Below, piece after piece: positions 1-4,964 of a stretch of DNA of 6,634 nt (positions within the stretch are counted from its first letter, which is position 1; every line of letters starts with the position of its first letter). Below the pieces are notes generated by a model. The model ran no database searches, had not been told where the DNA came from, and saw nothing but the letters and a program-made list of their open reading frames with translations. The stretch lies in the NCBI GenBank assembly GCA_027019885.1, contig JALUWC010000506.1, positions 1 through 6,634 of the forward strand. Direction: 5' to 3'. Source of the stretch: Geoglobus sp. GTDB lineage: Archaea > Halobacteriota > Archaeoglobi > Archaeoglobales > Archaeoglobaceae. A program made the position numbers and the translations under genes.

Positions 1-100
1 TAGAAAAAAGTTTTAGGATTCGACGCAATTCATCCCGCAAGCTGAAGCTTGGAGATTTCTTGCTGATTATTGGTTAAATTTACTGAAAAGTTACTTTTTA
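1..100 (+). pseudogene. Frameshifted remnant resembling a PIN-domain C-terminus
   Basis: Three forward frames read in turn give pieces that line up with the end of a PIN (VapC-like) ribonuclease domain: KVLGFDAIHPAS in the first frame, KLKLGDFLL in the third, then LADYWLNLLKSYF in the second. GFDAIHxAS followed by a Lys-Leu-Gly segment and an LxADY strand is the usual order around the third and fourth acidic residues of PIN domains. The frame changes and the stop after PAS mean it cannot be translated whole. The 5' part, if present, lies outside the window. The match is made by eye over about 35 residues, so another family is possible. Confidence 0.35.
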
Positions 101-280
101 TTCCCGGTCACTATTCTGTCTTTTGTTTCAAACTCGATGGCGAAGGATTCCCGCCTTTTCAAAGGAGAGTTATTTACTTTCGTTTCTGATTATCCCAACC
201 TCGATCATAGCAGAGAGAGGGTCTTCAATATTAAAAACATCAATACCGATTTTTCTGGTGCTAGCCCCATGACTTGCCCC

Positions 281-365
281 TGATGAACCCGGAGGGGGAC
301 GAGGGTGAACACCAAGAAGCCCGTGTGGGCGAATGCTCACGACGGATGAACCCCTAATAAGAGGA
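281..365 (+). ncRNA. GC-rich structured RNA, possible TnpB-associated reRNA/omega RNA remnant
   Basis: This stretch is far richer in G and C than its surroundings, which in thermophiles often marks a structured RNA. Visible pairings are GGGG at 294-298 with CCCC at 351-354; a small hairpin GGT-GAAC-ACC at 304-313; and a strong hairpin GTGGGC-GAAT-GCTCAC at 325-340, extended by CCG (321-323) with CGG (343-345). GATGAACCC occurs at 282-290 and again at 346-354. Right after it, GAGGAATCAAGGACTTAACA resembles the right-end sequence of IS200/IS605 elements, where the guide RNA of TnpB ends. No TnpB gene is visible in the window, so this would be an orphan or decayed end. The fold is read directly; the family assignment is inference. 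Confidence 0.4.
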
Positions 366-414
366 ATCAAGGACTTAACAGGTTACGATAGACTGAACTG
401 ATTTTTGGGTATAG

Positions 415-442
415 ATGAGTGTTGAGGAGGAGGCTGAAGCAG
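415..442 (+). repeat. Direct repeat, left copy (pairs with 6607-6634)
   Basis: The two copies begin ATGAG(T/C)GTTGAGG and differ at four of 28 visible bases, mostly at third codon positions; this is what two diverged copies of one coding sequence look like. They are in the same orientation about 6.2 kb apart and bracket nearly all the modules here. Confidence 0.5.
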
Positions 443-477
443 TTTTGAGAAAGGTTAAGGTGGATATACCTAGATAA
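415..477 (+). other. Short open frame, 20 codons, repeated at the window's right edge
   Basis: An ATG opens MSVEEEAEAVLRKVKVDIPR and then two consecutive TAA-type stops follow. The first nine codons are nearly the same as those starting at 6607 (MSVEGEAEA), with 24 of 28 bases identical, so the two derive from one source. The acidic start followed by a Lys-rich strand resembles the N-terminus of small archaeal antitoxin-like or other short regulatory proteins, but the family is not recognised. The early stop suggests a truncated copy rather than a working gene. It ends 7 bases from the convergent hicA. Confidence 0.3.
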
Positions 478-484
478 TAACAGG

Positions 485-718
485 CTATTTTAGAGCTTCT
501 AAAAACTCATCCTTGCTTATTTCAGCAAGTTTTAGTATTCCGAGAAGGGTTCCCGGCTTTAGCTCTGGATGGAGAGGAATTACCGTTACGATCTTTCTTC
601 CGGATTCGTGCTTTACAAGGGTTACATGACTCCCCTTCTGTCTGCTTACCTCGAAACCGAACTTCTTTACGAGAATCTTGATTACTTCATCTCCAGAAAG
701 CCTTGGAAGTTTAGACAT
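485..718 (-). CDS. hicA: HicA-family mRNA interferase toxin
   Basis: HicA toxins are small ribosome-independent mRNA-cleaving proteins with a double-stranded-RNA-binding-like fold. This 77-residue protein has the family layout: an N-terminal LPRLSGDEVIKIL helix, a KGSHVTL strand with the catalytic histidine at about residue 31, and a C-terminal PGTLLGILKLAEISKDEF helix. The usual VPxH segment appears as VIPLHPELKPG. The ATG overlaps the last 8 bases of hicB; a GGTG seven bases upstream, inside hicB, can serve as its ribosome binding site. It is the second gene of a hicB-hicA operon. Nothing in the protein looks broken, though the active-site loop differs from the more standard HicA at 2294-2524. 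Confidence 0.88.
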   Translation of the reverse strand: MSKLPRLSGDEVIKILVKKFGFEVSRQKGSHVTLVKHESGRKIVTVIPLHPELKPGTLLGILKLAEISKDEFLEALK

Positions 719-911
719 TCATAACACCAATCACTTCTCTTTTCTTCAGCTCTTCTTTTATCTCAGGAAGTTCTTCCAAGTACAGTTCTACTGCTTCCTT
801 TATGTTTTTCAGCACCTCTTCTATGGTTTGCCCCTGTGTAGTCACACCCGTAAAGGCTTCCCTTGCGATAAACATATCCTCCTCTTTCCATACTATAACG
901 TTAAATCTCAT
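711..911 (-). CDS. hicB: HicB-family antitoxin (short form)
   Basis: HicB binds and neutralises HicA and usually represses its own operon. The 66 residues form the partial RNase H-like HicB fold: an N-terminal strand (FNVIVWKEEDMFIA), the GVTTQGQTIEEVLKNIKEAV segment that matches the family's Gly-(x)-(S/T)xGxTxEEAlxNixEA pattern, and an acidic C-terminal helix. There is no clear C-terminal DNA-binding domain, as in many short archaeal HicB proteins, so autoregulation would need another surface. The ATG at 911 lies about 27 bases from the centre of a CTTTTAA TATA box, which implies a leaderless transcript. It is the first gene of the operon with hicA. Confidence 0.85.
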   Translation of the reverse strand: MRFNVIVWKEEDMFIAREAFTGVTTQGQTIEEVLKNIKEAVELYLEELPEIKEELKKREVIGVMNV

Positions 912-928
912 AATTTTGGTTAATACCA

Positions 929-944
929 GAGAGATTAAAAGATT
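929..944 (-). promoter_or_regulatory. hicBA promoter (TATA box plus shared flanking motif)
   Basis: On the minus strand the sequence is AATCTTTTAATCTCTC. The CTTTTAA core is centred about 27 bases before the hicB ATG, the spacing expected of an archaeal TATA box for a leaderless mRNA. The same block, AATCC-TTTTAA-CCTCTC, occurs at exactly the same distance before the other hicB (2753-2769), so the CTCTC tail may be an operator rather than plain promoter sequence. Confidence 0.6.
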
Positions 945-1087
945 TGCTTCGATTTTTAACTTCCTTTGCAGTTCTCTCCTAAAGTAGATTAAGCAACAAC
1001 TTCTCCCTTCAATCTGAAGCTTTTATCATTTCGCGAAACTCTCTCTGGCTCGAAAACGACATAAGTCTGACTGATAAATAGATACTT

Positions 1088-1978
1088 ATGAATATTCTAG
1101 TTACTGGTGCATCAGGACGAATCGGCTCGTACGTTCTGGGGAGGTTTGCAGATGAATGCAATGCTGTCGGAGTAGATTTAAAGCCCTGCCCGATTAAAGA
1201 TTTGAAAGATCTTGTTGTTCAGGGTGATTTGAGGAATTACGAGTTTGTTAGAGAGATCGTTAGGGGTGTAGACGTTGTCATTCATTTAGCAGCTCAGGTC
1301 TCTGTTGAGAATAGCTGGAATGATCCGGTTTATGACGCTGAAAATAACGTTATTGCAACGATTAACCTTTTAAAGGCTTGCTCTGACTATGGAACTGACA
1401 GATTCGTTTACATCTCGTCAGCTGCGGTTTATGGCAACCCCAAATACGTCCCGATTGACGAAGAACATCCAAAGAGTCCGATTTCTCCCTATGGAGTTAG
1501 CAAGCTTGCTGGGGAATACTACTGCAGGGTTTTCTCCGATAGAATTCACACCGTAATAGTTAGACCTTTTAACGTCTTCTCGGCAAGAATGGATCCAAAC
1601 AATCCCTATTCAGGTGTTATAGCCAAGTTTATTTCTATAGTTAAGCGGAAACTACTTCCAGTGATTTACGGGGATGGGAAGCAGACGAGAGATTTTGTCC
1701 ACATTAGAGATGTAGTCGATTTTGTAGAGATAGCCTTAAAGAGAGGAGAAAATGGAGAAACGTATAATGTTGGAACAGGAAAGGAAATTTCTATTCTAGA
1801 GCTGGCTGAAATAATAATGGATATTGCCGGCATCAACGGTAAGCCCGTTTTTGATAAGTCCAGACCGGGAGATATAAGAAGATCCTGTGCAGATATATCC
1901 AAGGCTAAGAAATTAGGGTTTGAGCCGAAGACTGATTTGAGGAGGGATTTAGAGGAGATTTTTGAGCAGATAGATTAA
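1088..1978 (+). CDS. NAD-dependent nucleotide-sugar epimerase/dehydratase (GalE-like, extended SDR)
   Basis: The 296-residue protein is an extended short-chain dehydrogenase/reductase acting on nucleotide sugars in the cytoplasm. Visible landmarks are the dinucleotide-binding GASGRIG at residues 7-13, an acidic residue at the end of the second strand (D30, favouring NAD over NADP), GDLRN at 46-50, HLAAQVSVENS from 66, the serine pair in YISSAAVYG (109-116), and the catalytic Y135xxxK139 in SPYGVSKLAGEYY. RPFNVF (159-164), GDGKQTRDFVHIRDV (195-209), YNVGTG (226-231) and RPGDIRRSCADISKA (259-273) form the substrate-binding C-terminal part. It is slightly shorter than a typical 310-330 residue GalE. 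UDP-glucose 4-epimerase is likely, but GDP- or dTDP-sugar epimerase or dehydratase cannot be excluded. It stands alone between toxin modules; together with the flippase remnant at 4456 it suggests a former polysaccharide or glycosylation locus. No Shine-Dalgarno precedes the ATG. Confidence 0.93.
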   Translation: MNILVTGASGRIGSYVLGRFADECNAVGVDLKPCPIKDLKDLVVQGDLRNYEFVREIVRGVDVVIHLAAQVSVENSWNDPVYDAENNVIATINLLKACSDYGTDRFVYISSAAVYGNPKYVPIDEEHPKSPISPYGVSKLAGEYYCRVFSDRIHTVIVRPFNVFSARMDPNNPYSGVIAKFISIVKRKLLPVIYGDGKQTRDFVHIRDVVDFVEIALKRGENGETYNVGTGKEISILELAEIIMDIAGINGKPVFDKSRPGDIRRSCADISKAKKLGFEPKTDLRRDLEEIFEQID

Positions 1979-2008
1979 GATGCCGAATTATGTTTTATAT
2001 ATCAACAT

Positions 2009-2218
2009 TCAAAACTTTTCCAGCTTCTCGTATATTTTCTTCCTATGTCCTACTGCAAACAGATAAACAGTATTTCCTCTAACCTCGTAAACGACTCTGT
2101 AATCTCCAACAACAAGCGAGAATTCCTTTAGTTTTCCGTGAAGGGGTTTTCCTTGATATGGCTTTTCTGCTAAGCTAAGTATTCTCTTTCCAACTCTTTC
2201 CTGCACATCTTTTGGCAA
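2009..2218 (-). CDS. RelE/ParE-family toxin lacking its N-terminus
   Basis: The 69 residues match RelE from the end of helix 1 onward: KKLPKDVQERVGKRI, GKPLHGKLKEFS, then VVGDYRVVYEV and VYLFAVGHRKKIYEKL, including the DYRVVY and GHRKxxY motifs that carry the basic active-site residues. The family's first strand and start of the first helix are absent. The only available start is a TTG at 2218; reading upstream in frame gives DLFKK preceded by TGA (2236-2234) and then KSIF. KSIF-stop-DLFKKLPKD reads like KSIFRDLFKKLPKD, so a CGA-to-TGA change is a simple explanation, with a second stop four codons further up. It sits 75 bases downstream of hicA in the same direction and has no antitoxin partner. 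Either a decaying toxin or a short TTG-started protein. Confidence 0.6.
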   Translation of the reverse strand: MPKDVQERVGKRILSLAEKPYQGKPLHGKLKEFSLVVGDYRVVYEVRGNTVYLFAVGHRKKIYEKLEKF

Positions 2219-2293
2219 CTTTTTGAATAAATCTCAGAAAATTGATTTATCTTAACTTAGAACCTTAACTTCTTTTTGATAACCCTGCTGAAT

Positions 2294-2524
2294 TCATTTA
2301 TCTCGGTAGAGTTTTTCAAATTCTTCTCGTGTTATTCCTGCTTGTTTAATTATTGCCCTCAGTGTCCCTCTTGAGATTTCTCTGTGATCTGGAACGGTCA
2401 GCCTTTTCCCTGTTTCTTTATGACGCAGAATTATATGGCTTCCTGTCTGGTGATCAACATCATAACCAATTTTTCCAAGAAGTTTTACAAGCTCCCTGCC
2501 AGAAATGATTGGAAGCTTAGGCAA
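2294..2524 (-). CDS. hicA: HicA-family mRNA interferase toxin
   Basis: A textbook 76-residue HicA: LPIISGRELVKLLGKIGY helix, HQTGSHIILRH strand with the catalytic His at residue 30, TVPDHREISRGTLRAIIKQAGI loop and helix, and an EEF terminal helix. It would cleave mRNA until neutralised by the HicB encoded just before it. The start is a TTG that overlaps the hicB stop region by 8 bases; GGTGG six bases upstream, inside hicB, supports this start. Second gene of the operon, with the truncated RelE frame downstream. Confidence 0.92.
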   Translation of the reverse strand: MPKLPIISGRELVKLLGKIGYDVDHQTGSHIILRHKETGKRLTVPDHREISRGTLRAIIKQAGITREEFEKLYRDK

Positions 2525-2735
2525 TTACTTCCACCACTTCCTCCTCAACAGCAGGAATTGGTTCACCATGCTTTTTCAGACTCTCAAGATATCCTTTTAT
2601 CGCATCCTTTATGTTTTCCAGCGCTTCCTCCCTTGTCCTCCCCTGAGAAATGCATCCTGGTAAAGAAGGGCACTGAACAACGAACATGCCATCTTCGTCC
2701 ACTTCTATTGTCACCCTGAACTTCATTATCTTCAT
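2517..2735 (-). CDS. hicB: HicB-family antitoxin
   Basis: A 72-residue HicB with the standard motif order: KFRVTIEVDEDGMFVVQCP, SLPGCISQGRTREEALENI, then the KDAIKGYLESLKKHGEPIP helix and an acidic, Val-rich tail. It should bind HicA in the cytoplasm and block its active site. Three starts are possible (TTG 2744, ATG 2735, ATG 2726). ATG 2735 is chosen because it puts the TATA-containing block exactly as far upstream as in the other hicB of this window (18 bases from start to motif edge in both). No obvious C-terminal ribbon-helix-helix or helix-turn-helix domain is present. First gene of the hicB-hicA operon. Confidence 0.9.
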   Translation of the reverse strand: MKIMKFRVTIEVDEDGMFVVQCPSLPGCISQGRTREEALENIKDAIKGYLESLKKHGEPIPAVEEEVVEVIA

Positions 2736-2752
2736 GTTTCTCAATACATCAC

Positions 2753-2769
2753 GAGAGGTTAAAAGGATT
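2753..2769 (-). promoter_or_regulatory. hicBA promoter (TATA box plus shared flanking motif)
   Basis: The minus strand reads AATCCTTTTAACCTCTC. The TTTTAA core is centred about 27 bases before the ATG at 2735. The block matches that at 929-944 at 15 of 16 or so positions with one inserted base, at the same spacing from the start codon. Confidence 0.6.
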
Positions 2770-2793
2770 ATGATTGATGCTTGATGAAATCAT

Positions 2794-3315
2794 CTATCGC
2801 AATTGAATTTTGCCAAGCTGAATGCTCTCCTCCAGCCATTCGTTGTACTCCCTGAAAACATCTTCGGGAATCGGGTTAATCACATGCAGGTCTTTTACTC
2901 TTTTCTTCATCTTCTTATCCACCGTATAAATTATAGGGGCCGAATGGGCTTTGGTGATAGCAACAACATAGCCATCCCAGGATTCTATTCTGTAACCCAT
3001 TGCATTTGTCAGAGCTTCTATAACCAGATCAACATTCATGTCAGTATAGAACGCTGGAGATTTTGTTTCGAGAGTCTTTTTTAAGGCTTCGTAAGCAGAA
3101 ACCCTCTCAACCCTGAGATAGCTGGTGAGTATGTGATATGCTCCGAGGAAAGCTGTTACGGGAATCAGACATCTCTTTCTCCAGAGCAGAACCTCCTTTA
3201 AAAATTCGAGAGCGCGGTTCTTTGCCGGATTTTCAAAGTGTGAGATCACTATTAAGCCAACATCAACTACTCCTTCAATCCTATCTTTCTCATGCTGAAC
3301 TCTGCTGAATACCAC
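2794..3315 (-). CDS. vapC: PIN-domain ribonuclease toxin (VapC-like)
   Basis: PIN toxins are Mg-dependent ribonucleases. This 173-residue protein shows VVDVGLIVISHF with the first acidic residue at D18, SWDGYVVAITKA with D114, and IIYTVDKKM with D133. The second acidic position, normally a Glu in the segment after the second strand, is not obvious: IPVTAFLGAYHIL has Gly where Glu would be expected, so either this subfamily uses another residue or activity is reduced. A C-terminal extension past the PIN core (NPIPEDVFREYNEWLEES) makes it longer than the usual ~130 residues. The start is GTG, overlapping the antitoxin by 49 bases; GAGGAGG and GGAGAAAA just upstream support it, and there is no later in-frame start before the first strand. 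It is translationally coupled to the AbrB-type antitoxin. Confidence 0.78.
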   Translation of the reverse strand: MVFSRVQHEKDRIEGVVDVGLIVISHFENPAKNRALEFLKEVLLWRKRCLIPVTAFLGAYHILTSYLRVERVSAYEALKKTLETKSPAFYTDMNVDLVIEALTNAMGYRIESWDGYVVAITKAHSAPIIYTVDKKMKKRVKDLHVINPIPEDVFREYNEWLEESIQLGKIQLR

Positions 3316-3551
3316 TTTTCTCCAGCCTCCTCATCGCTAACAAAAGGTTTTGGAGCGTTGTTTTTGAGATAGCTCATGAGTTCTTCAACCTTTTTTTCGA
3401 GATTGTAATCCTTAAGCCTTATCAAAATTTTTTCATCTTTTACTTCCATCTCAAGTTCTGTATCTTCCCTGATCCCCAGACTGCTCCTTATTTCCTTTGG
3501 AATTAGAATTCTGCCAAATTTGTCTATTTTGACTTTTGCCAATTTTACCAC
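3267..3551 (-). CDS. vapB: AbrB/MazE-type (SpoVT-AbrB) VapB antitoxin
   Basis: The 94 residues begin with a swapped-hairpin DNA-binding domain: AKVKIDKFGRILIPKEIRSS followed by LGIREDTELEMEV and KILIRLK, the classic AbrB order. The C-terminal half (EKKVEELMSYLKN, then the KPFVSDEEAGEKWYSAEF stretch) is the likely toxin-binding arm. It should bind the PIN toxin and repress its own promoter. Two starts are possible: GTG 3551, which lies about 27 bases from the centre of a CTATTTATG TATA box as in the other antitoxins here, and TTG 3542, preceded by GGTGG. GTG 3551 is preferred for the shared spacing. Its 3' end overlaps the toxin start by 49 bases. The neighbouring relB on the opposite strand is transcribed divergently. 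Confidence 0.82.
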   Translation of the reverse strand: MVKLAKVKIDKFGRILIPKEIRSSLGIREDTELEMEVKDEKILIRLKDYNLEKKVEELMSYLKNNAPKPFVSDEEAGEKWYSAEFSMRKIGLKE

Positions 3552-3572
3552 CAGTTGGCTATTAGTTTGGTT

Positions 3573-3583
3573 GCATAAATAGG
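3573..3583 (-). promoter_or_regulatory. TATA box of the AbrB-VapC operon
   Basis: The minus strand reads CCTATTTATGC, centred about 27 bases before the GTG at 3551, implying transcription starting at or next to the start codon. Confidence 0.5.
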
Positions 3584-3742
3584 TTGCGGTTCATTCTGAA
3601 AATTTAATGATTATTGTCCTTCTAATTTCGATTTCATTGTTCCCCTAAGGTATTTTAGCTGCTCAAGAGAGGTTGCGTTTTACAGGGAGATTGAACTTTC
3701 AAGGATCGGATCTCCTATTTTAATGATGGGTTGATGGTTAGG

Positions 3743-3752
3743 TTTTTATTTT
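3743..3752 (+). promoter_or_regulatory. TATA box of the relB-relE operon
   Basis: TTTTTATTTT is centred about 27 bases before the relB ATG at 3774, giving a leaderless or nearly leaderless message. The ~190 bases between this and the divergent AbrB operon hold no gene; a short open stretch ending in SRIGSPILMMG near 3669-3735 is too short to assign. Confidence 0.45.
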
Positions 3753-3773
3753 GCTAAAATAATTTGTAAAGTG

Positions 3774-3995
3774 ATGAGTGAAGTGATTGAAATCTTGAAG
3801 AGAATAGAGAACAAGCTCAATGAGATGGATAAAAGGCTTAAAAGGATCGAAGAGGAGTTTTTCGACGAATTGAGCGAAGATGAGTTAAGGGAACTTGAAG
3901 ATGACCTGAAAGCATACAGAGAAGGGAAACTGGAGATGATCGAACTTGAAGAGATCGAAAGAGAGCTTCAAAGTCAGGCTAAGTCCAAAAGCTAA
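3774..3995 (+). CDS. relB: RelB-like antitoxin, acidic coiled-coil type
   Basis: The 73-residue protein is highly charged and helical: MSEVIEILKRIENKLNEMDK and KRLKRIEEEF form heptad-like repeats (a probable coiled coil used to dimerise), then ELSEDELRELEDDLKAYREG and EMIELEEIERELQ form the arm that would wrap RelE. This is the pattern of archaeal RelB antitoxins, which are poorly conserved in sequence; the assignment rests largely on the overlapping RelE gene. ATG 3774 is preferred over the adjacent GTG 3771. Its 3' end overlaps relE by 50 bases, and bases within codons near 3932 double as the toxin's ribosome binding site. Confidence 0.78.
   Translation: MSEVIEILKRIENKLNEMDKRLKRIEEEFFDELSEDELRELEDDLKAYREGKLEMIELEEIERELQSQAKSKS
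3932..3941 (+). promoter_or_regulatory. Shine-Dalgarno of relE, inside relB
   Basis: GGAGATGATC is a near-perfect match to the complement of the 16S rRNA 3' end and lies four bases before the TTG at 3946. It decides the TTG start, since an in-frame stop lies just upstream and no other start follows before the first conserved strand. Confidence 0.65.
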
Positions 3996-4224
3996 GAAAT
4001 TTCTGGATAAACTGCCCAAGAACGACATAGAGAGGATTTTATCAGTTTTAAGAACTTTAAGAGAAAATCCCCTTTCTCTTGACATCAAGAAACTTGAAGG
4101 GACGGAATTTCATAGAGTTCGGGTTGGAAGACTGTACAGAATCGTTATTTTCATCGACTGGGATAGTAAAATAATAGCCGTTCTCAAAATAGACAAAAGA
4201 GAAAAAGTTTACGATCGATTATAA
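3946..4224 (+). CDS. relE: RelE-family mRNA interferase toxin
   Basis: A full-length 92-residue RelE. FKVRLSPKAKKFLDKLPK is the first strand and helix, ERILSVLRTLRENPL the second helix, KKLEGTEFHRVRVGRLYRIV the core sheet with its basic residues, and KIIAVLKIDKREKVYDRL the final strand with the KREKVY counterpart of the GHRKxxY motif. RelE toxins cut mRNA in the ribosomal A site. The TTG start follows a strong Shine-Dalgarno and gives a 50-base overlap with relB, so toxin synthesis should depend on ribosomes reading or having just read relB. Confidence 0.88.
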   Translation: MKRSKESFKVRLSPKAKKFLDKLPKNDIERILSVLRTLRENPLSLDIKKLEGTEFHRVRVGRLYRIVIFIDWDSKIIAVLKIDKREKVYDRL

Positions 4225-4242
4225 CTTACTTTGTATTATCTC

Positions 4243-4420
4243 TTAACTGCCTACAATTGCATCTGGTGGTGAGAACTGAGGTTTGGCCTCTTTTTTGTCA
4301 TCTCGTCCACCTTTCAGCTCCGGTTGTGTTGCACTTACGGGAATTTTGGAGTTATCACGAACTTTGGCTTGACCCTTTGAGTTAGAGAAGTTGCGAGGGA
4401 TAAAACTGGAGGATTCAGCA
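4243..4420 (-). pseudogene. Unrecognised C-terminal coding remnant
   Basis: The minus strand holds an open frame ending at TAA (4245-4243) with no usable start. It reads ...NFSNSKGQAKVRDNSKIP, then VSATQPELKGGRDDKKEAKP, then QFSPPDAIVGS. About two thirds of codons begin with a purine, as in real genes, and the composition is hydrophilic and Pro/Lys-rich like a flexible tail. No family is recognised. The frame runs open up to the flippase promoter, so it looks like the tail of a gene whose body has been lost. The rest of 4225-4455 shows nothing else except that promoter. Confidence 0.3.
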
Positions 4421-4432
4421 ATCTTTAAAAAA
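4421..4432 (+). promoter_or_regulatory. TATA box in front of the flippase remnant
   Basis: ATCTTTAAAAAAC is centred about 29 bases before the ATG at 4456, the same geometry as the antitoxin promoters in the window. The promoter therefore seems to survive although the gene is broken. Confidence 0.45.
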
Positions 4433-4455
4433 CAGTAACAAAAACAACTGGAAAG

Positions 4456-4710
4456 ATGCCTAAAAGAATTCTCAGTCAGGCAAGAGATCCTCTTTACAAA
4501 AACTCATTCTTCATAATGCTGGCTTTAGATTCTTCTTCTGGATGATTGCTGCAAGGCTTTTACTCTGCTAAGGACGTCAAAAAGCTGGGAATTAAAGCAC
4601 AGACAGTTGAGGAGGTTGAGCGGATATTGAATGAGGCAACCACACACCGAAAAAATTGCAAGAAGAACGAGGATCGTGTTTGCGGTGACGATGATCTCGA
4701 TGTTCTTACG
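4456..4710 (+). pseudogene. Wzx-like polysaccharide flippase, 5' remnant with frameshifts
   Basis: The ATG frame gives MPKRILSQARDPLYKNSFFI and ML, the typical start of an archaeal polysaccharide/oligosaccharide flippase. The next conserved piece, GFRFFFWMIAAR, lies in the +1 frame, and the frame then returns for LYSAKDV (from CTTTTACTC, one T too many). The original frame stops at TGA 4543-4545. After KDV the frame continues as KKLGIKAQTVEEVERILNEA and, past a six-A run, seems to shift again to KIARRTRIVFAVTMISMF, a membrane-helix-like piece; this part does not match a flippase N-terminus and may come from another gene joined by deletion. Flippases have ~12-14 membrane helices and over 400 residues, so most of the gene is missing. 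The adjacent relE ends at 4718 on the other strand. Confidence 0.6.
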
Positions 4711-4717
4711 CAGATTA

Positions 4718-4963
4718 CTACTTCCGGTATGCCTTTTTTCTGTGCTCAAATGCCACAAAAACCATTTTGCCCTTTTCCTCCATGTATATTATCCTGAATT
4801 TACCAACTCTTGCCGATCTGCATCCCTTGAATGAATGCTTCAGAGGTTTTCCGGCGTGAGGATGTTCCAGGATCTTTTCAATGGCCTTTTCAAGCTCAAC
4901 TCTCAGATCCTTTTTAAGCTTTTTAACATCACTCAGAAAGCGTTTTGTAAATGCAACGTCCAT
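4718..4963 (-). CDS. relE: RelE/ParE-family toxin
   Basis: An 81-residue RelE with all expected parts: DVAFTKRFLSDVKKLKKDL (strand 1, helix 1), a second helix through ILEHPHAGKPLKHSFKG, CRSARVGKFRIIYMEE (central strands with R49, R52 and the KFRIIY motif) and MVFVAFEHRKKAYRK (last strand with HRKxxY). It would act on ribosome-bound mRNA. The ATG lies one base after the relB stop, with AAGGGAG just upstream inside relB as ribosome binding site. Its 3' end runs up to the flippase remnant on the opposite strand. Confidence 0.9.
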   Translation of the reverse strand: MDVAFTKRFLSDVKKLKKDLRVELEKAIEKILEHPHAGKPLKHSFKGCRSARVGKFRIIYMEEKGKMVFVAFEHRKKAYRK

Positions 4964-4964
4964 T

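Noticed and set aside
170..370. Minus-strand 66-codon open frame rich in Pro, Gly and Ser
   Set aside because: It spans the GC-rich structured segment, whose composition alone gives such a frame; no domain is visible.
280..400. Possible C/D box guide RNA from CTGATGA at 280
   Set aside because: No D box follows at a suitable distance, and the pairing fits a hairpin-rich scaffold better.
1020..1087. TTTTATC or GATAAATAG as epimerase promoter
   Set aside because: One is about 65 bases and the other about 12 bases from the ATG; neither gives the spacing seen for the other genes, and no Shine-Dalgarno helps decide.
1666..1902. Minus-strand open frame inside the epimerase
   Set aside because: Antisense to conserved epimerase motifs.
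1990..2003. TTTTATATATC between the epimerase and the truncated relE
   Set aside because: It looks like a strong TATA box but lies between convergent gene ends with no gene about 27 bases downstream on either strand.
2384..2719. 111-codon forward open frame opposite hicB-hicA
   Set aside because: Antisense shadow of two well-recognised genes.
3669..3735. Forward open stretch EVAFYREIELSRIGSPILMM
   Set aside because: Too short, no start and no family match; left as intergenic.
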